From Monodelphis domestica (Eukaryota > Chordata > Mammalia > Didelphimorphia > Didelphidae): DNA of 64,000 nucleotides. Location: the NCBI RefSeq assembly GCF_027887165.1, contig NC_077231.1, forward strand, positions 192,126,334 to 192,190,333, written 5' to 3'. Below, in pieces: positions 8,953 through 20,766 of the stretch (positions are counted from its first letter, which is position 1; every line of letters begins with the position of its first letter). The notes under the pieces are model-generated. The model did not search any database, was not told the origin of the DNA, and worked only from the letters and a program-made list of their open reading frames with translations. A program made the position numbers and the translations under genes.

Positions 8953-10195
8953 TAAGTGACATATGGACAGAGCAAGGATTGTTCAGCCATCAAGCTTAAG
9001 CAACAGAGAATTAACCTGCTACAAAATCCCAAATGGAATGTACAATACTGATATTTTTGAATCCTTGCAACAAATGACACCCCAAGTGTGTTTCTGGTCC
9101 TTTTTATGGCACCTCAATGTCTTTATGGCAAGAGGCTGTGGCTAGTAGGATTCCAGAATGAGATTGTGTCATGTCTCCCTAAGTATACTTCTGTGAGACA
9201 AGGAAGAGGGGATGCAGGTGGATAGAAGGCAGGATGGACTCTCCAAAGCACTTGATACTGGTTTTTAAATGGCATAGCAGACCTAAAAACACAAAAGAAG
9301 AAGTCCATTCTCCTAGGATCATCTCTACTTCATTCCTGGACTTTTGTTTATCTCTTTTACCTATCTGGTATGCACTTGTGGTACAAGAAACCTGACTCAG
9401 TGATACAGGAATCAATGAGAAGGAACAAATACAATGAGTTTAAAAGCTGGAGTATTTTGCATCAGAGTCTCTTAATTGGTGGACTGAATGATAACTGCAA
9501 GGCTGTGAGAAAGGGAGAGGTGGCATGAGAGCTTTAGCGAGGAGAAACATCCTTTATTCCTACTTGCACAAAAAGTTTTAGACTCTTCAGGTCTGCTGCC
9601 AGGTAAAGAAGGAAGACTCTTGCAGACATGCCAGGAGAAGCCAGCTCCTCAACATAGCCATAATTTTCAGCTTGCTACTCTAAAGATTTTAGGAAATTTC
9701 CCCTTTGAGTGAAATTGGAGTCACGTGTGAACAAGATCTCAGTTCCACGACAGATGAAATATTCATTCACATTTGGGTACTTTCTAATATATGCTCATCT
9801 TTACCAAACGTGTAGCATCTCTTATCTACTAAGACAAATGGGTTCATTCACATCTCTTTTTGTGATGGTCTTTTGTGTAAGTAAAACTGGATGGCAAGAA
9901 GTCAAACTTACACGTATAAGCTTAGGTTACCATATTTAATCCTTTTAATAGATAGTGGTCTGGAAAGAGGCATGAACCTACCCCAGACCATCAATATGTA
10001 TAGGAGCATAGGAGAACAGAATGGTCAGCCTTGTGTTGCCTTCTCCTGCTTTCTTTTGGGCAAGGGATAGAGTCTCCCTTAGAGAGGGATGGGCAAAATT
10101 CCAGAGTTATCTATCCATACCCTCTCCTCAAGCCACTTGTCTATAGATTTAGACAACCAATGTAAAATGTACATATTTTCAAAGTATGGGCAATA
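8953..10195. other. Unrecognised spacer
   Basis: Mixed AT-rich sequence. Open frames are at most about 78 codons, overlap on both strands and show no motif. I recognise no repeat or gene. Confidence 0.5.
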
Positions 10196-10398
10196 TACTT
10201 TATTTTTAAAACCCTTACCTTCTGACTTGGAATCAATACTAAGCATTGTTTCTGAGGCAGAAGAGTGATAAGTACTAGGCAATTAAGGTCAAGTGACTTG
10301 CTCAGGGTCACACCGCTAGAAAGGTCTGAAGCTAGATCTGAAACTAGGACCTCACATCTCCAGGCTTGGCTTTCTATCCACCCTCACCTAGTTGCCCC
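10196..10398 (-). mobile_element. tRNA-derived marsupial SINE (SINE1 type)
   Basis: The complement of the SINE at 6007: cccttaccttctgacttgga and 'gtgacttgctcagggtcac' lead to the tRNA-like end (gttgcccc). A T-rich tail lies on the left, as expected for a minus-strand copy. Confidence 0.88.
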
Positions 10399-10504
10399 AG
10401 CAAGAGCTGACCACAAAGCAAAAATGCAACTGGAAGTTTGTCTGAAAAACTTCTGGACTTATAAGCAAAACTATTTTAAAAGGTATCTTTCTGACTTACA
10501 ATAT

Positions 10505-10600
10505 ATTGTAGTGGGTAGAAAAAGTTAGGCTTGAAGAAAGGAAGATCTGAGTTCAAATCCTCTCTTTTGATGCTAGTGGAAGCCCACTCCCACCCAATCT
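10505..10600 (+). mobile_element. Short tRNA-derived SINE/MIR fragment
   Basis: 'gtagtgggtagaaa...gatctgagttcaaatcctctc' has the order and B-box-like string of MIR/MAR1 heads. Only the first part is preserved. Confidence 0.5.
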
Positions 10601-10980
10601 CTTTGATTGAGAATTTACTTGTACTTATCTTCTATATCATAAACAGATCTCAAAGGCTGAGTTTTCTCCTCCATTCCTCCAGTAATTCCTTATGCTCACA
10701 AATCTTAATTGTTTTACAGTATTCTTGCTAACAGTTCATGAAAGATGTTTTCATTTCTGACAAGAACAGTGCTTATTAACTTTCCTTACCACTTTCTAGT
10801 ATTTAAACTTAATGAAAAGCCATGGATAATTCTTTGGAAGAAATCAAATCCCTCATTTGAATGTACTTACCAAATATTAAGTATGGTAAGCCACTGTAGT
10901 TTCTTTTTTCATTTTCATGGTGGGGGCAGCCCAGTTCTTTTTCTACCATCTAAACCTATGAAGAGGTTGTAGAACCTGTT
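10600..10980. other. Unrecognised spacer
   Basis: AT-rich sequence with no recognised repeat, gene or motif. Confidence 0.45.
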
Positions 10981-11660
10981 ATGTGTAAGAGTTAAAATAG
11001 TTGAGGCTCATAAACTGTAGTGATTAAAATAGTGGAAGACTTAAATTGTAGTAGATATAAGAGTGTTTGAGTAAATTGTGGCCACAGAAAATATGTTTTC
11101 ACTACAGTGTCTTGTTTTTAGTTCACACCTGAGTAGACTAATCTTTTGAGTAATTCACACCTGTGTAAACTAGAATCTCTGAGTAAGTTCTCACCTCTTT
11201 GCTCCTTGTAAGTTCACAAGTTGCCTGACCTTTATAGGTACTTTATAGCACCCTTTTGTATTATATCTAAAAATAGGCATGGCTTAAGAATTTTTGTCTT
11301 ACTATAAGTATGGGTTTAAGTATCTTTCATTGTTCAGCAAAGAGTTTACAACTTTATCTTCCCCTAAGGCATTCTTAAGTATGGTGAAGTAGAGTTCTCA
11401 CATTCCTGATCAAGTACCTTCACTGCCCAAATAGGGAATGGTCCCAATGGGGAATGGTCTTAACCCAACCCCATGAAGTAGGGTCTGGGAATTCCTTCAA
11501 GGTTTACAATCCTAACCCTATGAAGTAGGGTCTGAGAATTTTTAAGGTTCCCATATGTAAGAATTCTACAAGGGGTTCCTGAAAATACCTTGAATTGGCT
11601 TGAGAGAGCCAATTGTTAAATTTTCACTGTGATCATTTATACCTCAGAAATCAGAAAGCA
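10981..11660 (+). mobile_element. Possible degenerate LTR-like repeat (family unknown)
   Basis: The region contains several near-repeats of 'ttcacacctg-gta' spaced about 35-45 bp (11121-11200) and a tandem pair with a period of about 48 bp (11465-11500 and 11512-11546, sharing atgaagtagggtctg). A short hairpin, ttggct-tgagag-agccaa, is near 11597-11614. Such internal repetition is common in LTRs, but no TG...CA ends or target duplication could be fixed. It may be another old repeat. Confidence 0.3.
11465..11546 (+). repeat. Short tandem pair, period about 48 bp
   Basis: 'atgaagtagggtctgggaatt' and 'atgaagtagggtctgagaatt' occur at about 11473 and 11520, each preceded by an 'aaccc' string. Confidence 0.8.
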
Positions 11661-11845
11661 CTACAAATCAGGGCTTTAATTTAATTTAATTTTAATTTCT
11701 AGATTTAAGAAAATTATGGAGAAAATATTAATAATTCAGATTAATCTTAAAATGGATCATGCATATTTTTTTCAGAGAGCTGGTCATTAAATATTGATCA
11801 GTACATTCCCATCTATCCACCTTAACTATCACAACAATTCTTATG
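11661..11845. other. Unrecognised AT-rich segment
   Basis: Contains a 'tttaatttaatttaattttaattt' type run. I recognise no repeat and no coding signal. Confidence 0.4.
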
Positions 11846-11849
11846 ATGT

Positions 11850-12015
11850 CAGTTAGATGAAATGGAAAGAGCAGAAGACAAATAAATTGTAAGTCTAGCT
11901 CTGTCATTAACTAATTTAGAACAGTGCTGGGCAAGTTCTCTTCTCTCATCTCTTTCCTTTATCTGCAATATGTGGACTATGGACTAGATGCATCATTTCC
12001 CTTCCTGCTTGAACA
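11850..12015 (+). mobile_element. MIR SINE fragment
   Basis: The order matches MIR: 'gaaatggaaagagcagaaga', 'tctagctctgtcattaact', 'gggcaagttctcttctctca', then a 3' portion about a mutable 'ggactagatgc'. Heavily diverged. Confidence 0.65.
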
Positions 12016-12103
12016 TTCTATGGTTTCTTGAGTGTCTACTGAGTAAGCTATTCATTTGATGAATGGTGTCCCAGGGGCACTGAGCCTGCAGTCAAGAGGC
12101 ATG

Positions 12104-12275
12104 CATTAGAAGGCAGTGTGATATGGTGGAATTTTAAGAATTAGGTTTGGATAGAAGATCTTAGGCAAGTCACTTAAGTTTTTGGTCCCTTTTCTCATCT
12201 ATAGAAATAGAGGGTTAGACTAGATTATGTGTAAGGTCCTTTCCATTTTAATCAGGAATTTTCTAAATTTTCTAA
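12104..12275 (+). mobile_element. MIR SINE
   Basis: 'ggcagtgtgatatggtgga', 'ttaggcaagtcacttaagt' and 'ttctcatctatagaaataga' follow the MIR order, ending in 'gtaaggtcctttccatttta'. A fragment resembling another MIR core follows to about 12330. Confidence 0.8.
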
Positions 12276-12334
12276 ATCACTTCCTCTCTCTGGGTCTCAT
12301 TTTCCTTAATAAATCTTTAAAGTATGAGATCACA

Positions 12335-13185
12335 GTGGTTTTTTTTTTTCAACCCTAAAACATAGGAATTCTAGGTAACACAAGGAGGGATGACTGGAGC
12401 AGAGAAAATTGATCTCTTGAGCTGAGTCTGTTGCTTTCAGCACCAGATCACAGTGTGACTTAAAATTTAATTATTCTGAAGACCATTTGGGTTAAATTCA
12501 TTGTGAACATGACCCCCAAACTAGCCCTCTGGTAGAAATAATCTATATAGACTACAAGCAAGAAAAAGAATTCTTTTCAGACTGATGGAAGACAATTTAT
12601 GTTGAGAAAGGGCTTTGTAACCATTTGGTGCTATGAAAATGTGGGCTATTATTCTTTATTAAAAAGATAGAGGCAGAAGTGTTATTCTTGGCATGTCCAC
12701 AGAGTTCATAAATGATTTCTACATAAACACTCATGCAAATTAAATTAACATTCGGAATGACATTTCTCTTTTTTAAAGAGAACCCCTGGTAATCTATCAC
12801 TCTTCCCCTGGTGTGAGTGCTAATTTATTTGTTGGGGTTTTTTGTTTGTGTATTTGTTTGTTTTCTATCAGAAGGATGGAAAACAAAAATCTGACATGAT
12901 TTTTAAAAATCTGCTTGTTTTATGTCATTGATTTGAAGACACTTTTGCATCAATAAATACTTTAGCCACAGTATCTTCAAGCTATTTAATGAAATGTCAA
13001 ACAATATGCTTGGGGTAGAAGGAGACATCTTTTGGAGTGTTAGTCAATGAAATTTCTTTCATAAAGCACCAAAAGACAGATTTCCACAAGTCTGTAACAG
13101 CTTTACCTTATAGTTCCAAAAACTGGGTAAAGTTCTTTAGTTAGCAGGGATGGTATACACAATATGGTTTGTTACTCTTTTTTTA
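12335..13185. other. Unrecognised spacer
   Basis: AT-rich, with a short T/G-rich patch near 12832-12865. No coding frame over about 67 codons and no recognised repeat. Confidence 0.45.
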
Positions 13186-14330
13186 AAGATTATTCACTTG
13201 TCTGAGCTGATGTAGATGTAAATAAGTAGATCCAATCATAGTTTTCATGGAGTCCAGTGATTCTTGAATAATTTCTCCTCAACTGCTTTCCACGATAGTT
13301 GTTTTTGATAATAGATGCCTTACATTTTGTTCCTATTTTTTTAAATCCTTTTACTGTTCTAATATTTCTTGTTTCTCCATTGAGTTCAACTCGTTCCATT
13401 CAATTTTTTAGGGAGTTCATTATTTGATCAAGGTATCACATCTAATCTTTTAAGCTATTCATTATACTTTGAATTGTTCCTCTCTAATTCTAAATTCTCT
13501 TATGATTTGATTTTTTAATCTCTTGCTTCATTACTTTTAGCCATTCATCATCCTTGGAATCCAGTCATTTCTCTTTCTCTAAGACTTGGCTTATTATTGA
13601 TATAGGATTATCCTCTTCTAGGTTTTCTACTTGGGCTACCTGTAGCATTTTTTATTGTTTGTTTTCTTCTGTCGAGTCACATTTTCGTTCTCAGATTGGG
13701 ATTTTATCCCTTCTAGAATCTTTGCATGATTTGGGTTGGCTTTTTTGTCCTGTGCCCTCTAGACTGGATGCCACTGTCATTACCAGTTTGAATAGGATAG
13801 GTGGTACTAGCCCCACTCTCTGCCTCAATCCCTGGTTTCTGTTTCAATCTCTTGGTGACTCTATTCAGATTCTGGACTCAGATGATGTCTTCCTCTTTCT
13901 CCTTACATGAATCTAAATAAAAATTAGTTCTATCCCCTGCAGTGACTGTAACAAGTCTTACTGAGACTGTAGATGACTCTGGTCTTGAGCCTCCTGAACA
14001 GCATGCGTCACCTCTCCCAAAATATACACATGGGTACCAAAGTCTAACTGAGCTAGCTCTGCCTCCTGCAGTGGCTCTCAGTACTCCAAGGAATATATGA
14101 CTAGGTCCTATCTCCCTGCATAGTAATATAATGAGATATCTTTGTCTACTGTTTCTATTCTGACCAAGATAGTTTTGCTTTCTAGTAGGTAGTTGGTGAT
14201 TTAGTGTCTCAGGGTCATTTTCATATAGGTGATAACTGAAGTGATGGAAGTTGGTGATTTTATCAAGGAAGAGTGAGAAGAGAGGAGAGAAGAAGATAGA
14301 AGATGAATCCCTGAAATCCAACCACAGACC
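13186..14330 (-). mobile_element. Old L1/HAL1-like remnant, minus strand
   Basis: The minus strand is A-rich and encodes coiled-coil-like sequence. Its conserved point is LRRNYSRITGLHENYD (about 13220-13290), matching the ORF1 motif GRRDNLRIIGLPEKLE of the copy at 47232. Sequence further right (13760-14330) would be the 5' UTR side and is not clearly recognisable. No ORF2 is seen. Confidence 0.7.
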
Positions 14331-15275
14331 CTTTGAAGAGTCATAGACCCTAGGGTAAGAACTATTATTCTAGTTGGATTTTATTTTTGTTTTTCATCAG
14401 TCTGTTGTTGACTCATGTAACATAGAGTGACATTGTCCTGAGACTTGAATCACTTCTCCAAAGTAGATATTGCTGACTTAATTTATAAAATTGTGAATGC
14501 AGCTAGTACTAGGCAAGTAGTAAAGTAAGAAAAAAGTCTCTCTTTTGCTACACTCTCCCCAATTACATCTCCCTTTTCCCACAGATGCACTCCTCCTGTT
14601 TCTCTTTCATGTCTATTGTCCTCAAATTCTTTTTCCCCTCCCCTGTATTAACAGTTAATCTAAGGAAATCCATTTATCTCAAGTCTAAATAACTAGTAAC
14701 AGCTTGAGTTCTTAATACTTGCACTGGTTTTCTCACAGGGCTATTTGAGACCCACACTTATTTTCCTGTTCACCTTACTAATCTCATATATTTTAGAGAT
14801 ATTTGCATTTGAACAGGACTCAATACATGCCATCATTCAATATTAGCAGAGACCTTTTTAAGAAAGTCATTTTAGCCTTCACTGAACCACATTAGAAAGT
14901 CATTGTCTAAGCATCAGGCTATCAGACAGAAAGCTTTCTTCTTTCCCTGCTTTCCCAATGAGATGGAAGGTATGCCATCATGCCCTGGGAGAGGTATTCT
15001 CTTGGTTTTTCTCCTTACTGTCAATCCAAGGGGCAGTGGAAGTCTTTCCCCAGATGCCCCAGTGTCATATTTGATGCCCACTTGTGCTTGTTTGCTGGTG
15101 ATAAAATGTTACACATTTATCAGACATGGTAAGTCAGGAATTTGGGGGTCAATTTCTTACTGAGAAAGCACCTGACAAAACTAGGGACATATTGGCACCA
15201 CCTATTATAAAAAGGAGAAGAAAGAACACAATACAGTTTTTTTTTAAAAAACTGAGTGAAAGCAAGAGACAGTAG
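14331..15275. other. Unrecognised spacer
   Basis: Nothing recognisable; pyrimidine-rich near 14540-14650. Confidence 0.45.
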
Positions 15276-15278
15276 GGG

Positions 15279-15286
15279 TGTGTGTG

Positions 15287-15333
<47 letters not shown>
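15279..15333 (+). repeat. TG microsatellite
   Basis: About 27 TG units with one interruption (tgca). Confidence 0.98.
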
Positions 15334-15336
<3 letters not shown>

Positions 15337-17360
15337 GGAAGGGACATAATTCTCTTAGACCATAAGACATGGCCAGTGAAATTATTCAATGCTTCACTCC
15401 TGAGCAGAGCTTGCATCAGTGGGGTTCTGGCCTCATAGCTCTGATGCTGGTAGTCTCAGCCAGGAATGAGGGGATTTACAGAGGGCTAACAGTGATGGGC
15501 ATGTTATAGAGGCCACTTGGGTCAACAGCCTCATCAGCACCTTGATTCAATGAAGGCATCCCTCACTATATGCAATGCAAAAGCTAACAGAAAAACTAAA
15601 TTCTATGGAAGCTGATATAACAAGCTATCACATACAAATTCTAAAATAGAACACAGTTGATGTTTATTTCAACCTCTTGAAGGGTTATAGTGAGTTCTGG
15701 AAGAAAGTGATTTTATGTAAGCACAAAGATTAAATGTATTAAGCATAAAAAGAAAATGCCTCTAGAGGCTCTTATTACTATTAAGGACTACATGAGAACT
15801 CATGTCTACAGATGCTGTCAGCAGTTTTCATTTGATTCTTTGTTCCTCTGCCTCCCCTCCACCCCTACCCACCAAAAAAAAGGAAAAAAAGAAAAGAAAA
15901 GAAAAACCAACAGACATACAAAACACCAAGCCTTGAAACTTAATGTTCTTTCCTAGAGGATACTGAAAAGACAAGTACTGTTCAAATGCTCTATAATAAT
16001 GTGAAGGGTTTTTAATAGTAATTTCAGCCTACTGCCAACATTGTCAATAGCTTTATTCTAATTTCTTCTGAAGACTTGCTATCATCCAGGTGGTGTAGGC
16101 TTTTAGGTGTTCTTTTCAAGATTGATGCCAATGTCCAGTTCTATCTACCAGCTTTAGCACTTACTTAATGGAGAAGTTTAAGTTCTTGAGACAGGCTGAT
16201 GAATGGAGTAATGGAATGGAGTATATCTCAACATGAATCATTCTTAATAAATTCCATTTCTTTGGGAAAACATTTTAATGTAATACATTATTTTCAAGTT
16301 ATTGGACACTTCTTTCCCTGAACACTTGCTTAGAAAAATTCAGGGAGTTGGCTATGAAGATGAGGTTTGAAACATTTTGACAAAAGACAGGGCTTTCTCT
16401 CCAATGTAATTCTAACTTTGATGGCACACTTATGTTTTCCAAGAGAAATTATGTTAAAAGTCAATAACTACATATCTGAGAAAATATGCAAGATCCTAAA
16501 TATGTTTATATAAATGAATTCAAAGCTTTATAAACTTTGTTCAATAGGTAATGGGAAGTTGATTATAAGAATGGCTTGAGCATATCTATGTATAAGGAAA
16601 TCAGTATAAAGGACAGATTCAGTGAGAAAAGGAATGAAAGGATTAAGATCTCCTAGGATGCGGAGACTTTAAGATAATAATAAATGAGAGTTTGAAAATT
16701 GTCCAAGTTATTTATAGGAGCTTATAGAGGCAAGAGTACTGACCTTCCATTTCTATATACATCATTTCATTTTTTGCAGTGTCAGCTTCCAAAAGGCAAT
16801 GGAAAAGTGTGTGGGGAGGTAAAGAATATCATCAAAGAAATGTATGTCCAGGAAAAAAATATAGGCTATCACAATACCTAAAGCAAAGATAACAGAGGGG
16901 TTGCCTACATACTCTACTGGCATCTACAAAATAACCAGAGACCAACAAAAAGACCATCAAAATCATTTGGAAGGTTCATGGAATAATAGAGGCAAGGGGT
17001 ACATAGGATGGATAGGCTTGGATGGCTTGCAATCTGCATAGTTGAAGGGGAGATTGCACATCTATCGGAGTACTGAAGTATCCAATTATTTCCTTTAAAA
17101 GTGAATATAATAGAATATTTTATAACTTTGTTAATAATTTTTATCATTTTATTTAAAAAAGAAGTAACTTAACAGTATCCTTCATTCTTCTTATTACACA
17201 GTACATAGGCTGAACCCACAGAGACCCTACAACATTGTCTTGTATATTCTCCTTTCCAGACATCTTCAGTTACATTTTCTATGCCCCTTTGAATAGCCCT
17301 TCCACATTTTAGACATCAGGTCTCCTATCTTCAAGCCCAAATATATGGCTTACATATAAC
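15334..17360. other. Unrecognised spacer
   Basis: About 2 kb of AT-rich sequence. The only simple sequence is an A/G-rich run at about 15872-15906. Open frames are below 80 codons without motifs. Confidence 0.5.
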
Positions 17361-17361
17361 A

Positions 17362-17400
17362 GGTCAAATAAATAAACATTTATTGAGTACCTGTCATGTA
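17362..17400 (-). mobile_element. L2 3'-end fragment
   Basis: 'aaataaacatttattgagtacctgtcatgta' is the complement of the usual L2 3' end and is truncated by the adjacent AT repeat. Confidence 0.55.
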
Positions 17401-17520
17401 TATATATATATACATATATATATATACACACACATGTATATATGTATTTATACACATATAGATATTTATTCTATATATAGATATACATAAAGACATATAT
17501 AAACATATAGAGTTATGTGG
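17398..17520. repeat. AT-rich microsatellite (TA/CA mixed)
   Basis: Imperfect TA, TACA and TATG repeats over about 120 bp. Confidence 0.95.
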
Positions 17521-17604
17521 AGTGTGGGTGTGTGTATGTGTATGAGAGAAAAATAAAGGGGAGAAGGAGAGAGAGACAGAGACAGACAGACAGAGACAGA
17601 GAGA
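17521..17604 (+). repeat. GT then GA/CAGA simple repeat
   Basis: A short GT tract is followed by 'gagagagacagagacagacagaca' type purine-rich repeats. Confidence 0.85.
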
Positions 17605-18480
17605 ATGAGCTTATTGGCTTTCGGAGACATTCAGTTGACTTTCTTAATCAATGCTCTTTTCCCTCTTTACAACATGATAAGCAGATATTTTTCTAGTTTC
17701 TATGTTCTACTCTTCAGAAACATCCCACATTCTGACTTCCACACACAGGACTTGGAATCTCTCTGGAATCAGAGCTACTTTCCATCTATTTGCAGAGAAG
17801 CTATCTCATTACCCCTAGAAATATGCTTCCCTGCTATACTTCCTGTTTCAGATCCTTGCATACATCCATTTCATATCTATTATTTCCTCTTTCCATCTGC
17901 CCATATTTCCCATGCATACTCCATTGTCTACCCTTGGTCCCTAGTGCCCTTCATTAAGCATGGCTAAGATTTCCCAACATCCAATCAAATGATCTGAGGA
18001 AACAATAAGAGTAAAAGTGAGATTTTGCAGAAGAATCAGAATATAAGACTCATCTTCTTGTTTAGACAATGTCCTCTAATCATCCTCTTGCTCATTCTAA
18101 ATATTGAGGGTAGAAATGCCTTCATCCAATATGCTGTTCCTTGTGACAGAGTAGACTGGAATGCCAGGAAAGTCATCCAGCAGCTGAAGTAGTATTTACA
18201 ATTGTGTGCATTTTTCTTACATACTCCACTATTCCATTTTTTTATCTAGTGGTGTCAACCTCATACCCCTCTTCTAAATACCTCCAGCCTTGGCAATCAA
18301 TTCATAGCTCTTCATTATTTCAGCTTGGTGAGAGTAAACCAGTCTGTTACTATATGTGTTGAACAGAGTAGGGCAAGACCAAAAGATTCATTCAAACCAA
18401 TTCACCATGGTTCATTAATATAGTCCAGGACTGGTAGAACTGGTATTTCTAATTTCTTGACAATTTTGAAACTGTGGAAA
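17605..18480. other. Unrecognised spacer, pyrimidine-rich
   Basis: A 120-codon frame (17605-17967) lacks any recognised motif and lies in low-complexity pyrimidine-rich sequence; I do not consider it a gene. Confidence 0.5.
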
Positions 18481-18920
18481 CAGTCCATAGATTTAAAACA
18501 ATTCAATACAATTTTTAAAGTGTGCTGGATCCTAGATGAGGTATAAAACTCACATGAGAGAGGGTTTTTGTCTCATAGGCTTATAGTGTACCAAAAGGAT
18601 CTTGGCACATACATGGATAGACATAGCATAAAAATATATAGAATATCAGAGATGCACAAAAGAAAGTGTTAATGAAGGTCTGGGCAGGGGAAGTTTGCTA
18701 TTGGGGGGATCAAAAAAACCTCATTGAAAGGGGGAAAATGTAACTTGAGTTTTAAAAAATAGATATCCAAATGATGAAGAAAGGAGAGTATATTTTCAAA
18801 CATAGGGAACAGCAAGAGCAAAAATTAAAGAGGGGAGAAAGTATGGGATGTAGTGGAGGACTGAAAATTGTCCAGTTTTGCTGAAGAATAGAGTATGTCA
18901 CAGGAAATGAGACAAGATAA

Positions 18921-19180
18921 AGCTGGGCAGCTAGGTGGTGCAGTAGATAGAGCTCTGGGTGTGGAGTCAGGAAGACTTATTTTAGTGAGTTCAAAATTAG
19001 CTTCAGACCTTTACTAGTTGTGTGACCCTAGGCAAAGCTCCTTAATCCTATTTGCCTCAGTTTTCTCATCTGTAAAATGATCTGAAGAAGGAAATGGCAA
19101 ACATCTCCAGTATTTTTGCCAAGAGAACCTTCAGTGGGGTCACAGAAGTTAGGCACAACTAAACAATAACAACAAAGCTA
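18921..19180 (+). mobile_element. MAR1 CORE-SINE, nearly complete
   Basis: It begins with gggcagctaggtggtgcagt and has the tRNA-like head, the CORE region (cctcagttttctcatctgt) and the characteristic tail 'ggaaatggcaaacatctcc...gccaagagaacc...gtcacagaagttaggcacaac'. The tail resembles RTE/Bov-B 3' ends. Possible short target duplication 'aaagct' on each side. Confidence 0.92.
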
Positions 19181-19449
19181 AAAAAGCTCAAGAGTGTGGA
19201 AAGCCTTGAATGCCAGGCAAAGGTAACTGAATTTTGTTTATTTGCTCACTGAAGATTTTTGAGCAGAAAAAAAGATACCAGGCATATCAGTGTATAAGAT
19301 TAGTCTGGCAGCAATATGAAGGCCAAATTGGAAAGAGGAAAGAATAAAATCAGTAGAATCTAATAAGAGACTCTTATGATAGTCAAGAAAAGTGGTAAAA
19401 GGAAGTATTTGGAATAATGACATGAGAATGATCATTATATGTAGTAAGC

Positions 19450-19535
19450 ATCTGAAGCAAGATTAAAATCCAGGTCTTCTGGACTCCAAGTTCAGTACCT
19501 TATCCACTATGCAACACTACCTTTCTGAGAGATAG
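19450..19535 (-). mobile_element. MIR/MAR1-type SINE fragment
   Basis: 'attaaaatccaggtcttctggactccaagttc' and 'ttatccactatgcaac' are the complement of a tRNA-like SINE head. Confidence 0.65.
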
Positions 19536-19628
19536 TACAGATCTGCTATTGATAGGACTCAATAATCAAGCGTATATTCAAAGTAAAAGAAGGGAGATGA
19601 AGACAGACAAAAATAATAGCATAATAAA

Positions 19629-19790
19629 AAGCAATTGTTCTGGAATCAGAGGATCAATCTGAAAATTCTGTTTGTATAACCTTAGGTAAATTACTTAACC
19701 TCCCTGGACCTCAGTTTTCTTATCTATAAAATGAGGGATTTAGACTAAATGTTCTCTGCAACCCTTCCAACTCTTGATCTAGGCTCCTGG
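19629..19790 (+). mobile_element. MIR SINE
   Basis: 'ttaggtaaattacttaacct', 'cctcagttttcttatctat' and 'aaaatgagggatttagact' in MIR order. Confidence 0.85.
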
Positions 19791-20454
19791 AACTCAAGAT
19801 TTGGAGTGTGGGAGGCTGGGTAGGGTTGTACTGTTAACAGGAAAAAATATATATAGCCTGAATCTGAGCAAGTTGTAGTGGAAAAATTCAGCTCTATTAT
19901 TGACTTTTAAAATAACTTCCTTTTGAAGTAAGCTCAGGTGGACATGCCTTAAGGATGTCTAGGCAAAAAAAAAATGTCCTGAAGACAATTAGAGATGCTT
20001 ATTTGAAACTTGAGAGAGGGCAAAGTTAAAATATACATTTCGGAGTCTTCTGAGTTGATATAATAGTTGAAGCCACGAGAGCCAATGAGATGACCAAGGG
20101 AAGGAGAGAAGAGAACAAAAGATTATGGTGGACATCAACATTAAGGGGTTGAAGAAAATAAATTAGGAATGACTGAAGGAAAGAGAGAAGCATGGCTATA
20201 GATTTAGAAGGAAAATGAATAGAGCATGTTATCTCTGAAGCCAAAGAGGAAGAGTTATATGTAAAAGAAAAGTGTGGTGACCTTTGAGAATGTAGTTTTG
20301 CTAATGTGGAGGAAGGTAGAAAAGTCAGACTGCAAAGAGTTAAGGAGAGAGTGGTTGGTAAAGAAGTAGTCCTCTCTCCCCCCCCCCCAATATTTGGTAG
20401 GGAAGGAAAAAAGAAATACAAGAGGATAGTTGGATGTCTTAGAACAGTCGAAAG

Positions 20455-20660
20455 AAGGTTCCCTTAGGATTGGGCAAACCTATATCTGCTTATAGGCAGA
20501 AATTGTTTAGGTATTTCAAATGAATGAATGTTTTGGTAATGTCTGATTCCACTGAACAAACACAAACGTGCTCTTAGTTCAGAAGAATCTGAGCTGCATT
20601 ATGGCAAGAATCTGCTTATTCTGAGATTAGTGTCAGACATCTTTGAAATAAGTTTAATCA
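20455..20660. other. Unrecognised spacer
   Basis: No recognisable feature. A run of about 11 C at 20374-20387, just upstream, lies inside the L2 remnant. Confidence 0.4.
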
Positions 20661-20666
20661 GGTGTC

Positions 20667-20766
20667 TAATGAAAGGAAATGGCAAACCACTCTAGTATCT
20701 TTGCCAAGAAAAGTCCAAATAGAGTCATGAAGAGTCAGACACAACTGAAACAAATGAACAATAAAA
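20667..20766 (+). mobile_element. MAR1 3' tail fragment
   Basis: 'aaaggaaatggcaaaccact', 'tatctttgccaagaaaa' and 'gagtcagacacaactgaa' form the MAR1 tail; the head is missing. Confidence 0.85.

Larger units (their letters stand above)
18485..20450 (-). mobile_element. LINE2 (L2), degenerate, minus strand, interrupted
   Basis: L2 is an ancient CR1-clade LINE. On the plus strand, segments read in L2-complement order: 'acctcattgaaaggggg', 'catagggaacagcaagagca', 'gtgtggaaagccttgaatgccaggcaaagg', then 20045-20450 with 'gccaatgagatgaccaaggg' and 'gactgcaaagagttaaggag'. On the minus strand these correspond to the RT C-terminal coding region and 3' UTR. MAR1 (18921-19180) and two MIR-type SINEs (19450-19535, 19629-19790) interrupt it. 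Confidence 0.7.

Noticed and set aside
11461..11546. CRISPR-like repeat-spacer array
   Set aside because: Only two repeats, imperfect, in vertebrate repeat-rich DNA; no array structure.
15120..15438. Frames encoding poly-(His-Thr) and poly-(Cys-Val)
   Set aside because: Translations of the TG microsatellite, not proteins.
17605..17967. 120-codon hydrophobic frame
   Set aside because: Lies in pyrimidine-rich sequence, which encodes Phe/Leu/Ser-rich peptides by composition.
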